A DNA stretch of 64,000 nucleotides from Gnetum montanum (taxonomy: Eukaryota > Streptophyta > Gnetopsida > Gnetales > Gnetaceae), in contig MNCI01013673.1 in assembly GCA_015680685.1 (NCBI GenBank), forward strand, positions 396,621-460,620. Direction: 5' to 3'. Shown one piece after another: positions 24,960 to 36,557 of this stretch. A program made the position numbers and the translations under genes. A model generated the notes under the pieces. That model had not been told where the DNA came from. It searched no databases and saw only the letters and a program-made list of their open reading frames with translations. Every line of letters starts with the position of its first letter. Within the stretch, counting starts at the first letter, position 1.

Positions 24960-26440
24960 CTGCGGTTATTACTTTCCATCAAGCTATCCTACTACTTTCA
25001 TAAAGGTTATTAGTGATAGCCCGGAGTATGTTGCTTTTTCAAATGATGTTGACTACACTGTAAAATAGATAGTACCTCCAATTTTCCAATCCAAACACTA
25101 AGGCAAGGTAGTTCCTCTCTACTTCATTATATTTCACCTCATGCTCTATTAATGCATGACTCAGGTAGTACACTAGTATCTCAAATCCATCGTCTCATTT
25201 TTGACATAGCAGTGCTGTAATAGATGTGTTGGAGATGGCAAGGTAGATGAAGAAAGGCTTATCCCTTTGTGGCGGATGCACCGTTGGTAGGTGTGAAAGC
25301 TCTTCCTTCAAGTCATCAAAGGCTTGTTGACACTGGGTTGTCCATTGAAAGTCAATCCCTTTCTTTAGAAGATGTTGCATGGGGTGTAACTTGTCAGTCA
25401 CATTTGCTATAAACCTTCAGATGAAATGTACCCTACCTTGCAAGCCACATAACTCCTTAAGGTTTGTAGGAGGTGCCAGGTTGACGATGGCCTTGACTAT
25501 GTTAGGGTTCACCCTTATTCTGGTCTTTGATACTACAAACCCTAACATGCATCTGATTTTCACACGAAAGACAAAATTCTTATGATTAAGGTGTAGATCA
25601 TGCATTTGACAACATTTAAGGACTACCCCTAGATTGCATGGGTGATTAGGTGCCTCCTTGGACTTGACTGTTATATCATCCACGTAGTCATTTAACGTGT
25701 CTAGGATGTAGTCACTGAAGATGTAGGTGATGGCTCGCTGGTAGGTTGCTCTAGTGTTCTTGAGCCCAAAAGGCATCATGGTGTAACAGAAGGTTCCCCA
25801 TGGGGTCATGAAGTTCGTTGTTAGCTAATGCTCCGGGTTGATACGAATTTGATTGTAGTCAAAAAATCCATCCATGAAGGATAATAGAGCATGACCAGTT
25901 GTAGTGTCAATGAGTTGATCAATGCTTGGAAGTGGGAAATCTTCTTTGATTGTCGCCTTGTTCAAATCCCGAAAGTCTATGTAGATTCGTATTCCTCCCA
26001 TTTTCTTAGAAACCACGATGATGTTGGACACCCATTCCAAATAATCAACTACACGGATGAAACCAGCTTGGTATAGCTTGGCGATTTCTTCCCATAGGGC
26101 TAGTGCAATTTTCGGTTTGACTTTATGAGCCTTCTTCTTGACTTCCTTCATGTGCGAGTCAAAGAAGATGTTGTCCTGTATCAGTCTCAGATCTAAACCT
26201 GGCATGTTGTTGTACGACCATGCGAAGACTTTGATGTTGTCTTGGAGAATCTTGGCTACGTTTTCATGTGTTTTCATGTCTAGGAGGGAGCTAAGCTCTA
26301 ACATTTTTACTTCTCCCTTGGATGTGGTCACAGGCATCTCAACGAGAGGGTCCTTAGTTACATCCCTAGCCTCTAAATCCAATGTTAGAATAGATGCTCG
26401 GGCTAGTCTGGGGATGTTTCTAAAGACTCTATGGCACTAG
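24960..26440 (-). pseudogene. Element B reverse transcriptase and gypsy RNase H
   Basis: RT runs from about 26440 to 25420. The 185-codon open part at 26382-25825 contains R-I-Y-I-D-F-R-D-L-N and F-P-L-P-S-I-D-Q, and the next open part (25809-25417) has the catalytic Y-V-D-D near 25690. A single stop lies between them. The connection and gypsy RNase H follow, including the Ty3-type region at 25401-24960. The reading is unusually well preserved for this window. A candidate acceptor TTGCAG|C at about 26443 precedes it. Confidence 0.85.
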
Positions 26441-26754
26441 CTGCAATTGACCCCTAGTTGATTAGCTCGAGGTTCAGTTTTCTCGCGAGTTTGCCATGTC
26501 GACCTGCTAAAGATAAAGGCATTGAAAGATCATGATGGATTTCCATTTTCCACCTAACCTATCAAAATAAGACAAAAGCTTGGTTAAGAGGCATCTGTTG
26601 GTAGCAATCATGTATAATGAAAACTTGCAAAGCAATGTTAAGATGTATTTAGTGAAGTAAGATATAAGGATTAAAATTTTGCTAATTTAAAGTCATGGCA
26701 GACTATTATGGCATGGAGATGAAGAGCTGATAAAATAGAAAATGTAAAACTGTT

Positions 26755-26950
26755 GATGCAAAAATGTGATGCTGCTAGTTTAGCGTCATTACGGACTACA
26801 AATGTATAACAAATCAAAACATGCTAGTTTAAGTTCTTTTCAGACCGCGAAAGTTGCAACTACGTTGTGGTTTGCTAGTTTAAGGTCTCTTTAGATTGGT
26901 AAGAGTGAAACTATGCTATGATTGCTAGTTTAAGGTCTTTTTGGACCAGG
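26755..26950 (+). repeat. Hairpin-repeat array 2 in element B
   Basis: Four units of GCTAGTTTA followed by a candidate stem-loop: GTC-ATTACG-GAC, one decayed unit, GGTC-TCTTTA-GATT, and GGTC-TTTTTG-GACC (a perfect 4-base stem). It lies between the RT and the 5' end of the antisense gene. Confidence 0.7.
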
Positions 26951-27124
26951 ATAATTGAAAATATTTTTTTTTATTTTTTGGGAAAGCAAGTCGTTAGCTT
27001 GAAGCATGTCAAGGTTTTAATGCTAACAGTGCTACGATGTCATGGTAAGCATGCTATGCTGTACTATGCACTCCGCATTAAATGGAGAGAGAGAGAAGCA
27101 AGTTTCCCTTTTCACCATTACAAC

Positions 27125-27132
27125 CATAAATA
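27125..27132 (+). promoter_or_regulatory. TATA-like box upstream of the antisense gene
   Basis: CATAAATA in an AACCATAAATAGGG context, about 150 bases before the first ATG and just after a GAGAGAGAGA tract. One base from a consensus TATAAATA. Function is inferred from position only. Confidence 0.35.
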
Positions 27133-27281
27133 GGGATTAAACCCTGGTAAGCTTGTCATTCTCACTGTAAGAGCACGAAGCCCATATTCGAAGCACAAGG
27201 CAATTTCAGAGTGATTATGCTAATAGTGAGCAAGATAATTTTCTGCATAGCAATGAGGAAAATAAATCTACAAGCAGGACG

Positions 27282-30200
27282 ATGGCTCCAAAGAAGGAAC
27301 GCATGTATTTGGTGCTTGTAAAGGTTGAGGAGGTGAAGCAAACCCTAGGGCACATGACACAAGTGCACGTCACAGCACAGAAGGACATGCCATTGACCCG
27401 GTAGGTTACTATGCTTCCTCTATTTTTCTGCAATTATGTTATCATTTTTTTCTTTTGTTGTTCTCTACTTTTGTTTTGCATCCTAGTTTTAGCAATTTGT
27501 GCTTTCTATCATCATGTTGTTTTGGCCTTTTCATCGCCGTTGTTTCTATCTTGGCCACGGTGAGTGCATAAACATTATGCCATCATTGCATGCAAGGTTG
27601 CTTAAACTACCACCACTGTGTTTGTCATAACCATGGGGGTTCGGGTAGTTTAAGTTACTTGGCCTTCGAATGGCATGATGTAGGACCCTTAGGAGGGCTA
27701 GGCCATGTGTGGTGTGATAGCGTGACACGTGTTCTATAGGCGCATATTGTTAATCACCCTATTAGGGTTAATTTCTCTATTGCTACGCTAGGCTATTTTC
27801 ACTACACTAGCGCTTTCATGTTCGTGCTACACTACATGTGGGAGAGGGTTATATTACACTATATTCATGGACTACTAAGTATTTCTACGTTGCGTGTGTA
27901 TTGCACTTAGACATGATGCTAACACTTCTTGGTTGTGTTGTGTAGAATGGGGCTAAGTCCAATGCTGATTGTCTTGGAAATTCTCGGGGTCCTATGTCAT
28001 GTGATCAAACCTATGGCCAATGCTCCTCCTCCCCAGATACATGTGGGAGAGCAAGGGATTTGGTTCAGAAAAGGGGCCCAGGACTTCCTACAATACCTCC
28101 TTAATCACTTTATTGTGATCGTTTGGCCATTCCTAGAGGAGGAAGAGGTGGCCATCATAACCGAAGCCATATTGCCTAGGGCAAGCCGAGGCATCTTAAG
28201 GTTTCTAATGAATGGGGAAATCATGAGTAGGCAAGGAGAAGGATCTAGTCAAAGCCCCATAGGGTTAAGGCATTTGGCCTGGATCTGGGAAATGCCTAGG
28301 TACAACTGCTACCACCTTTACAACATATTATTCGTCGCACGTTATATGGAAACATGCTTCCAGAACCCACAGGGAACTATCTACTATGCTGGCAGGTGAT
28401 TTTTGTAGCCTTGTTCCACTATGTTGTGTGACACTGGCCATATTGGCCAAATGCTAATAGTGTGTTTGTTACTATGTTCCTCATCAACAAGGATGGGGTT
28501 CACAACCTACCGGGTCTGCTGGCTATAGCATAAATAGCCCTACAGGAGTTCTCTTCTGCTAAAAACCTTCAGGCGGGTGTGATTGGTCAATGCGGGGGTG
28601 AATACTACACCTACTTGTACCTATACCTCATTTCCTATGATCAATGCAATGGGCAGGGTTGGCTGGATGAGGAGTGGGCAGAACCCTTTAAACTTGTCAT
28701 GGTTGAAAAGGTTTTGGTTGACCTTCCGCCGTTCCTGTTACCATACAGACATGGTAGGTCAAACAGTAAGTTTCCCATGGTTAAGTGTCTTTTCAATCTT
28801 TGTATTTTCTATGTTTTTATGTTAAAAATTTTTGTGAAACTGTTGTAGGAGTGAAGAAGCCCCAGGAGGTGACGGTGGTAACCGCCAAGACACAAGGTAC
28901 AAACATCTACTTCAAATATGGAAAAGTATAATCGAGTAAATGTTGGATAAACCATGCAGCTTTGGACTCCTTGGTCCAGAACATCCAAAAGGCTGAGCTT
29001 ATGGATCTATTCCTGGTCCCAAATCTGAGTGCTCCTACCACTGAGATGCTCTCGCTGGTCAAATCCTTTTCCGAAAAGACGGGCCGCTTCTATACATGCA
29101 TACAAGGAGTGTGGGTGGTCATTGAAATTAATGACCAGCTTTTTGTGGACCTATTCAGTGTTCCTGTTGATGGCATCCTCATAGGGTTGAAGGGAAAGAA
29201 GGAGCTGACCCTTCAGAAGAAGGACATTCAAGAGTGACTATGGATTACTCAGGAGCGACAAGGGCTTCCCATGGAGAAGCTTAAAGACAGGCTCGCCAAG
29301 GAGATCTACCCTATTTTCAGTGATCACACATTCCCCCAACTTCTTACCCAAGGGAAGGTCCTAGGGATTGAGCAAGCTTGGATAATGTATGAGGTCATAG
29401 AAGAGGGGACCCATTACAACTGGGCCAACTTTCTATGTAAAGGCTTGCAGGCCAAAATGTTTAGACTCTATTAGAAATTGGCATCCCATTCCAACATACA
29501 TTATGCCTTCTACATAGCCTGTCTGAAGCACTTCGTGGAGTTCACGAGAATGGAGCTTGGGTCATGTGCAATCGTGACCAGATTTCAAGATCGTGGATTT
29601 GTCAAATCCTCTAGACCACCTGAGCCCAAGATCCCCCAAAAATAATTGAGGAGTCATTCTCTATAACGACTAAGGATCAGGTGGCTCACAATGTTCATGG
29701 CCAAGACAACATAGGAGAGGTGCCCCATGCCATAGCTGGTAGTGTGTCATGGGGGGAATGTCTCATAGCTAAGACCATGCCCAAAAATTTGTAGCAGAAG
29801 AGGCCTCCTCTAGCTAAGGAAACCCTTCACATGGAGGAAGAGGAGGGGCAGAGACTATGGCTTAAACTGTAAAGGATGCAACCCCACATTGGTAAACACT
29901 TTTGTCTAATGCTTACTTTGTTATTGCTTGCTATGCTATGCTACGCTAGGGGGTGTAGGGTAGCATAGCACCTACTTGAGGCTAACTTGTTTTGGACTAA
30001 TGTAAACATGTTTCTTTGTTGGCAAAGGAAGAAGAATAAGGTGACGAAGAGGTGTCGACCCCTAAGGCGAGGGCAACAAATAAAGACACGGAGGTCCCAA
30101 TATTGGAAGAAAGGGCCCCGATCAAGTATACAGGAGCTCCTATTGCTAAGGTAGGGGCTCTTGTCATTAGGCAGAGTCCTCCTACCAATGAGGAGGGAAA

Positions 30201-31711
30201 TTTTGGAGACAAAGTAGAGTCTCCCTTAAATAAAGAGGGCACTAGTTTTTCCAAAGGAAAGGCACCAGCGCATGAAGAAGAGGTTCATACAGACTTGTCA
30301 AGGACATCATCCAAGGCTACCACCATCATCTTGCATCAGCAAGAAGGGAGACTGCAATCGAACACTGGTGAGTTTGGCAATATGTCTAACTTATGACAAC
30401 CCCTTTTCAATCATTTCTAATATGTTTAGTCATGTGACAAGAACTACTGTTGATGCTGCAGGACCCTTTTTGATTTGTGCAGAGTTGTGAGCCCAGATCC
30501 CTGACAAGTTTACATTCGTGTAGGGAATCATTGATGACATGATCAACCGCCTCTAGCAGGCGGACCCTAATGCGGGTAAGTAGTAATGTTAGGTGCTCTC
30601 ATGTTATGCTAGAATTCCTTGAGTTTGCTACTTTTTCTATGCTAACATGATTGCTACGCTCTTTGTGTCATGGCAACCTCTCAACTCAAGTGGGACCCAG
30701 CATGGCCTTTGAAAGTCAGTGTCGTGCCTACATTCCTACCTGAAGTGATCAAGGTGTCTCATTGTGCATACGAAAAGGCTTGCAAATGTATTTTCCACTT
30801 GGCATGCTCCTTGTGAGAGTATAAGCACATCAACGAGGACATTTGGAAATGGATTTAAAGAGCTAAGCAAATAGAGGTTGACCTGGTCACCGAGGTGGAG
30901 GATCTCAAGTCGAGGAATGAGTTCCTCATAGCCCATGACACTAATAATGAGGATTGGTGCACAACTGTAATAGACTACGCTAGTTTTTGGATAGTCACGC
31001 ATCATAACGTTCAGGCCACCTTCAAAATTATAGAACAACGGATGTAGATGGACTTGCTATTAATAGAAGTGTCAGGATTTAAAAGATTTTAGTGCCAAGG
31101 TTTACGAACGGGGGCAGTCCCAGAAAAACCATAAACACATGTATAAATAGGAAAATTCCACCCATTGTAAACTTTATAGGGACGCTACTATGGAGGCATT
31201 TATGTATAAAGCATTCATAAATTCCATTGATGCTTCTGAGGCCTATGCCAAGTTCAAGGAGCAGGTAAAAGTTATAGAATCTCCTGACCTGAAAGTGGAC
31301 CTTTCCACAGGAGAGACCACAACTGTCTCCTTTTCTCCTGGATCACCAAGGTGGACAACTGTTGAAAGGGAGAGAGCTGTTGTGGACGCTGAACCAAGCA
31401 ATAGGTGTTAGATGGACATCATGGCAGAGGAGGTCTGGCGCCGCCTCGGGCTTAGATACCCTTTGAGATGGATGTAGGCCCTTCTCAGGTTAGTTACTTT
31501 CTACCATGCTAATGCTTATGCTCTATTGTAGTTTCCATTTGTTGCCCTAGCTGACCGCTTCACTCATGCGATGTAGGCTCCAAATGAGGACGCAAGGCTT
31601 GTAGAGGAAGGGAATGAAAAATCAGCAGAGGACAATGCAAGGGAAGGTGATGCAAAAGGAAATGATGTAGAAACGAAATGCAAAGATGATGCGAATAGAG
31701 ACAACCCATGA
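27282..31711 (+). pseudogene. Intron-containing gene remnant, antisense within element B
   Basis: Exons inferred from splice signals and phase continuity: 27282-27400 (donor GTAGGT), 27946-28765 (donor GTAAGT), 28849-28896, 28960-29891, 30028-30367 (donor GTGAGT), 30462-30575 (donor GTAAGT), an unresolved part at about 30690-31070, about 31190-31488 (donor GTTAGT) and 31577-31711 ending in TGA. Phases agree across introns 1, 2, 3, 5 and the last; the 83-base intron 28766-28848 has a T-rich 3' half and TTGTAG. Damage: a shift near 28396, stops in exons 2, 4, 5, 6 and later, and a shift near 29643. The product would be over 700 residues, mostly alpha/beta-like in the middle, with a charged coiled-coil-like part near 30850-30960 and an acidic tail. 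I recognise no family. Antisense introns would not be spliced out of the retrotransposon RNA, which explains their survival. Confidence 0.6.
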
Positions 31712-31798
31712 CAACATGGGATTTTTTTTATTTTTTTTGGAATTTTGAATTTTTTTATAACAAATTTTGCAAACATTGTTTAAAAGACAATAGTTTTG

Positions 31799-31804
31799 AA
31801 TAAA
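31799..31804 (+). terminator. AATAAA polyadenylation signal after the antisense gene
   Basis: AATAAA lies 88 bases after the terminal TGA of the plus-strand gene, in T-rich DNA. It fits a 3' end for that gene. Confidence 0.4.
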
Positions 31805-31894
31805 GAAAAGAGGATTTTCTGAAATAGAAATTGATTCTACACTAACTTATGCATTGCATACATGCTACATTTTGTATAAAATGTTCATGCTTTC

Positions 31895-32090
31895 ATCTAC
31901 TAGTTTTAGACCATTTCGATCCATTGCTAGTTTTAGGCCATTTCGGGTCTTTGCATAACATGCCAAAGAGATGATATGTTAACAACTTGAACAATGGCTA
32001 ATTGGTAACTTATGCTAGTTTTAGGCCATTTCGGGCCATAGTGTAGCATAGTTTTAGGCCATTTCGGGCCATAGAATAGCATGCCAAAAG
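31895..32090 (+). repeat. Hairpin-repeat array 3 in element B
   Basis: Four units of CTAGTTTTAGGCC-ATTTCG-GGCC type, two of them with perfect GGCC/GGCC arms. Compared with array 2, where the arms are GGTC/GACC, both arms changed together. It lies between the 3' end of the antisense gene and the protease of B. Confidence 0.7.
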
Positions 32091-32387
32091 GATGGTATGT
32101 TAATAAAGAAAAAAGTAGTGAACGTACAAGGGATGGCAACTGGGCAAGAAGTAGTGGTGTTGCTATGCTATGCGTAGCTACTTCTTGACCCACCGTGGTT
32201 TGAGCGGAACGTAAGGTCAATATGTTTTTCTAGGGCCCTCGTCCATATCATTGTCCCCTGCTTGGAAGGACAACTCAACCCATATGCTTTCATTTTAGAG
32301 ACCGGCCTATTGGGCTGATTCTCCCGCTAAGTGGTTAATGTGCACATGAGTAGGCGCTTCATTCTCACAAGCTACAACCTCTGAACC

Positions 32388-32860
32388 CTACTCCGTGTCT
32401 ATGTTACTGATAGCTTGTACTACTACTTCATCACCATGGATTACCACCTCCATGCCCTTGTATGGTAGGTAGATTTCCTGATGTATGGGTGAGGAGACAA
32501 CCCTAAGTTGTGCTAACCATGATCTCCCTAAGATCAGGTTAAACCTGGGCATTTCCTCAACCATGATGAACATTGCGTTTGTGGGGAACTGGTCCCCTGC
32601 TACAAATTCTATGTAGACTATGCCTTTCACCACGATGTGTGCCGCATTGAACGACCTTAGGCACAACATTGTTGTGGGTTTGATCTCGTCAAACAATCCC
32701 AACTTGTCCACAATAGGGAAGGGGATGACATTCGTGGTAGCCCCATCATCAATGTGTACCCTTCAGATCCAATGTTGGCCGACCTGAATTGTGATGAAAA
32801 GGGGTGTCATGGTCACATAACCCCTTTTGGGATTTTCCATAATGACGACGTCGCTGAAAT
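32388..32860 (-). pseudogene. Element B retropepsin-like protease
   Basis: On the minus strand the catalytic segment reads I-D-D-G-A-T-T-N near 32750-32725, followed by an open 107-codon part (32711-32388) with the flap and the conserved L-I-L-G-R-S-W-L. The stop after this part is followed by a 6-kb interval before RT. Asp-Asp-Gly-Ala in place of Asp-Ser/Thr-Gly-Ala is a mild deviation. It cleaves the Gag-Pol polyprotein in intact relatives. Confidence 0.75.
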
Positions 32861-33019
32861 TTAATTGGGATGACTTAGGCTCTACAGGTCCAGAGGGAAG
32901 CATGACCAAGTGGATCGCTTCCTCTTCCGCTAGCATGTCTTCATTGACCAAAATCCCTGTCAACATGCAGATCAGAGCCTCGTGGTGGAGGATAGACATC
33001 ATGATTAGGTCGTACAAGC

Positions 33020-33785
33020 TCAGTGTAGTGTTTTTCTATTTTAGAGACTGCTTGACCTGAGTGAGGACATCCAAAAGGTCTTGGCCACCCCCTTGTTTGG
33101 TGCTTTCCTCTTCTTCGACTCATTCCAGAAGAAAAATTTCCCAAGCAGGGGTAACTTTGGATCTAGGTTCAGACCCTTTTTGGCAGGGTATCACGGACTG
33201 TGCTATTATAGAAACATTCATCTTTTCTAACAAGGGCGTAGACGTAGGGGGAAAAGACATAGGCTTGGGAATGCCTTGGGTGGTATTTCCCTTCGACGCC
33301 TCACCTGCAAAACACACTTCTCATTTTTTAGGATGAGATGTTTGTTTAGCTGTCTAATGTGGAGTGGGGGCATTCCAAGGAGTTGGCCCCCTAATGATGA
33401 AAGGAGCTAACGATGTTAGTAGGCAAAGTAGCATGGTTTTGCTAATAGGTGGCACGGAGATGGATGCCCGTGGAGGGACTCTTAACATGAACGGTTGTTT
33501 CAAGCTTTGAGGCACACGGACCACGTATGGCTACTGGGGTGGCCTAGGATCATTGTCAATACTAATGGTGTTGATGATGTAACCAACATTGTTGGCATTG
33601 AGGGGATCTATGTAGACATGCATGGATTGGTTTTTGGGATGTACTAGGTTGCTTTCATTCAAAACCAATTTTCCTTGGTCGATCAATCTCTGGATGTCAT
33701 CTTGAAATGCCAGACAGTAATCTGTGTTGTGACCACACTGTTGGTGATAGTCACTATTGACACATTTTCAGCCATTACATGGAGC
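33020..33785 (-). pseudogene. Element B gag C-terminus with zinc-knuckle remnant
   Basis: The minus-strand reading near 33770-33690 gives D-Y-H-Q-Q-C-G-H-N-T-D-Y-C, matching the C-X2-H-X4-H-X4-C-like knuckle of Tat-type Gag, with the first Cys changed to Ser. It continues into D-D-I-Q-R-L-I and a low-complexity Pro/Ser linker to the protease. The upstream gag is separated from it by the insertion at 33793-36550. Confidence 0.65.
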
Positions 33786-34452
33786 AGGAGTTTCAATTTA
33801 CTTAAGAAGAATAAAAATGAAATGGGTGCTGGAATTTGGATAAGATTCATGGAGATAAAACACATATTTAATTTAACCCTACATTAGGCAAAGAATGTAA
33901 TATCTCAGCATATTACATTTAACCAAACTTAGACTGGTTCAGTAATGGTGGTAGACATAGAACATACAGGGCCTGGTCACATAAATATATCAAGGATGAA
34001 ATGATGTTGGTCCTGCTTTTACAGTAGCCAAGAACAGGGAAAATGGGTTCTGTGTTAAGAAGAAACAGTTACTGAATACTTGCAGAAACAGGGTTAAACA
34101 CAAAAAAGAAAAACGTAGTATCAATGGCAACAAAAACGCAGCGATGCTTGCTGCTAAAATTTACTAAGAAAATGCCAGAAATCACTCCATATTCTATTTG
34201 GAATTTTGTCAAACACTTGCCACAAAGGGTTTCTTTGTTCTGTTTCCGCAGTAAGCTTAATTTCCTGGCCAAAGACTACAGAAAATGAATGAAGCAGGGT
34301 CAGAACACAGCCGGTTGCTACGCCTACGCTTTTGCCTGCGACTCCGGACAGTTCTGAGCAAAAACTACAAAACAAAAATACGAATGCGCCGGACTTGGAT
34401 GCTGTCCACGAATAGGGGCAAGACACCATTACCGAGGGTTCACAAATTCAAG

Positions 34453-34790
34453 TCATTTCACCGTTAATATAACTGATACCAAGCTCCGCAAAAAAGCTGT
34501 TCCAACTACAATCGTGTTTGTGGAGAGTTCAATAGATGACACACAGCCATGGCAGACGCGGAAGACATGGAGATGGCGGTAGCAAAGCAGCGGCAGGGTT
34601 TCGACGATGTCAGCAACAAACCAACGGCGGCAATCGCAACCTTTGGGCCAATCCGATGCAGAGCAGTGGTAGAGAAATAATGGACGGAGCAGTTCGGTGG
34701 AGAAGCAACACAAATCACGGGAGGGAGTTGCGCACAGAAGGAGCATCAAGCAATGCGGTTAACCACGTTAGAGAACCTTACGTTTGAAAT
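34453..34790 (-). other. GC-rich block, possible captured gene fragment
   Basis: Much richer in G+C than its surroundings. On the minus strand the 70-codon ORF 34718-34506 is rich in Ser, Ala and Arg and poor in acidic residues, as in an organelle transit peptide, but ORFs in other frames are as long. It may be the 5' end of a host gene carried by the nested insertion. No domain is recognisable. Confidence 0.25.
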
Positions 34791-34959
34791 ATATTTATCC
34801 TCCCATAAAGCTAACGTATTTGCTGTCCTATGAAGTGTTAAAAAGAAAAAAAAATGAAATGATGATGAATGAAACATAGCCTCAAGGATAATTATTGAAT
34901 ATAAATGTTGATATTTACCTACATATTTAAATTATATTCAAAAAAACCAAAATCGTGAA

Positions 34960-35982
34960 GATATGTATGATGTAAACACTTATCAGTTGTAGATTTTAAT
35001 TGTTGTAAATTTCTCCTAGCTTGTTGAGAAAGTAATCTTCTAATTGGTTAGTCGGGTTACTTGAGAGAAAAGTTAGGGGAGATATTTTTGGAGATACTTT
35101 TGGATATTTGGAAATTGCAACTTCCCTATATGTCATTTAGAAGACTTAATATCTCATTTGGAAGAAGCAAAATCAAAGGGATAAATATGTATGGAGTACT
35201 ATAGCTTGTATTCATATATATATTCTTTTTGAGATTGCCAAGGCCACTTGTCAACTACCTTATCTCTTTTGTGGTGGCAACCACCCAAGATATTTTGTAA
35301 CTTACCTAACTTTTTGGGCAAGTAACCTCCTAACTTGTTGGGCAAGTAACCTCCTAATTGGTTGGTCAAGTTACTTGGGAGAGAAGTTAGGTAAGATATT
35401 TTTTAAATTTGTAACTTCCCTACCTACCTTTGAACCCTATAAAAAGACTTCAAGGGTCAAGGAAAAAAAGAAGGAGGAGGAAATTTGGATTTGGGATTGG
35501 ATCAATTGGGATTAAGAGGATCAATTTGGATTAGAAGGACATTGAAGCATCATCATCACACTCAAGATCTGTAAAGAAGATTGCTTGCAAGATGGCTTGC
35601 TAAAATAAAGATTTCAGCCTCTTTGTCATGGTCCTGTGAGTTATGCATTTCAATTTTTGTTTTGTTTAAATTGCTTAGCTAGAGATAGTATCATCCTTGG
35701 CAAGTAATTTTGGGATTTTTAGATTGCTTTTACTATTCTTGTTGCCCGATAGAAATTTCTGTTAAAATTTTGCCATAGAAGCGCTAGTGAATAAAAGCCT
35801 TAAGAGCATTTTAGTAGTAAATTTCGTTATCGTTCAACGTTTGGGAACTGCTATTGGGTTGTTGAAAGAGAGCCTCTGTTTGTAGTCACGCCGTGGAACA
35901 ATCTAGTAGTCAAGAGGGTTCAGAGAATCTTTGGTATTTTGATGGGACCAGAATAGCTTCTTTATCTTTAAAGTGATTTTCC
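34960..35982 (+). repeat. LTR-like block (possible solo LTR)
   Basis: The plus strand has diverged tandem copies of GGCAAGTAACCTCCTAA and GGTTACTTGRGAGA (35020-35400), a TATA box CCTATAAAAAG near 35436-35446, and AATAAAG near 35603. That is the promoter plus polyadenylation layout of an LTR. The right end runs into the Ns and no partner LTR is seen. Confidence 0.4.
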
Positions 35983-36557
35983 NNNNNNNNNNNNNNNNNN
36001 NNNNNNNNNNNNNNNNNNNNNNNNNNNNNNNNNNNNNNNNNNNNAAATCTGCTTTCTTTTCTTTTCTGCTTATTTCCATCGAATCTTGCTCTATTTCTAG
36101 TTTTCTTGTGGAACTATCTCTTTCTCTGGGGAAAATTAGGAGTAGATTGCGGAGTTGTGCTCAAATGTTTTTGCAAAATTTTATTTTTTACAAGTAGGTA
36201 TTATAAGGACTGCATAGACTAGGTAGTTGAACAAAATAGGAAATTTCCAAGAACTCACAATACTTGGCAAAGTTGGCTGAATCTCTTTAAAGTAAGTCAT
36301 TTGTAGTTCACACAACGCAATTGTTACATTTTCCACAACCACACGCCGCAACAACACACACACATACTCACATTAACTACTGAGTCTATTTGGAGGTATC
36401 TGGGCCTTGGTGTAGCTAGAGACCAGCAGGCACCTAAATCTTGTTTAAGGACACTCGTTGGTGGTCGCGTCCCAAATGGTCGCCAACAGTCACAAAACCT
36501 GTCCAACCGAAAATCCTTAGGAACTAGGGGATCATTGGACAGGGCCAAAAAGGAGTT

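Larger units (their letters stand above)
26444..27281. other. Interval between RT of B and the antisense gene
   Basis: No ORF of note. It contains hairpin-repeat array 2 (26755-26950) and, towards the right, a CATAAATA box preceded by a GA-rich stretch that may be the promoter of the plus-strand gene. Confidence 0.45.
33786..36557. mobile_element. Nested insertion in gag of element B
   Basis: Gag reading stops near 36558 and resumes near 33785; the DNA between is unrelated in base composition. Both edges carry AGGAGTT (33786-33792 and 36551-36557), a possible 7-base target duplication. Inside are a GC-richer block at 34250-34790 and an LTR-like block at 34960-35982. No terminal inverted repeat or transposase is seen. 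Ns at 35983-36044 hide part of it. The type of element is not resolved. Confidence 0.5.

Noticed and set aside
28396-28440. Donor GTGATT at 28396 as an exon end in the antisense gene
   Set aside because: The following sequence continues to read as coding one frame over with no usable acceptor nearby, so a frameshift explains it better.
35973-36197. ORF spanning the 62-N gap
   Set aside because: A third of it is Ns, and the rest is T-rich DNA with no domain.
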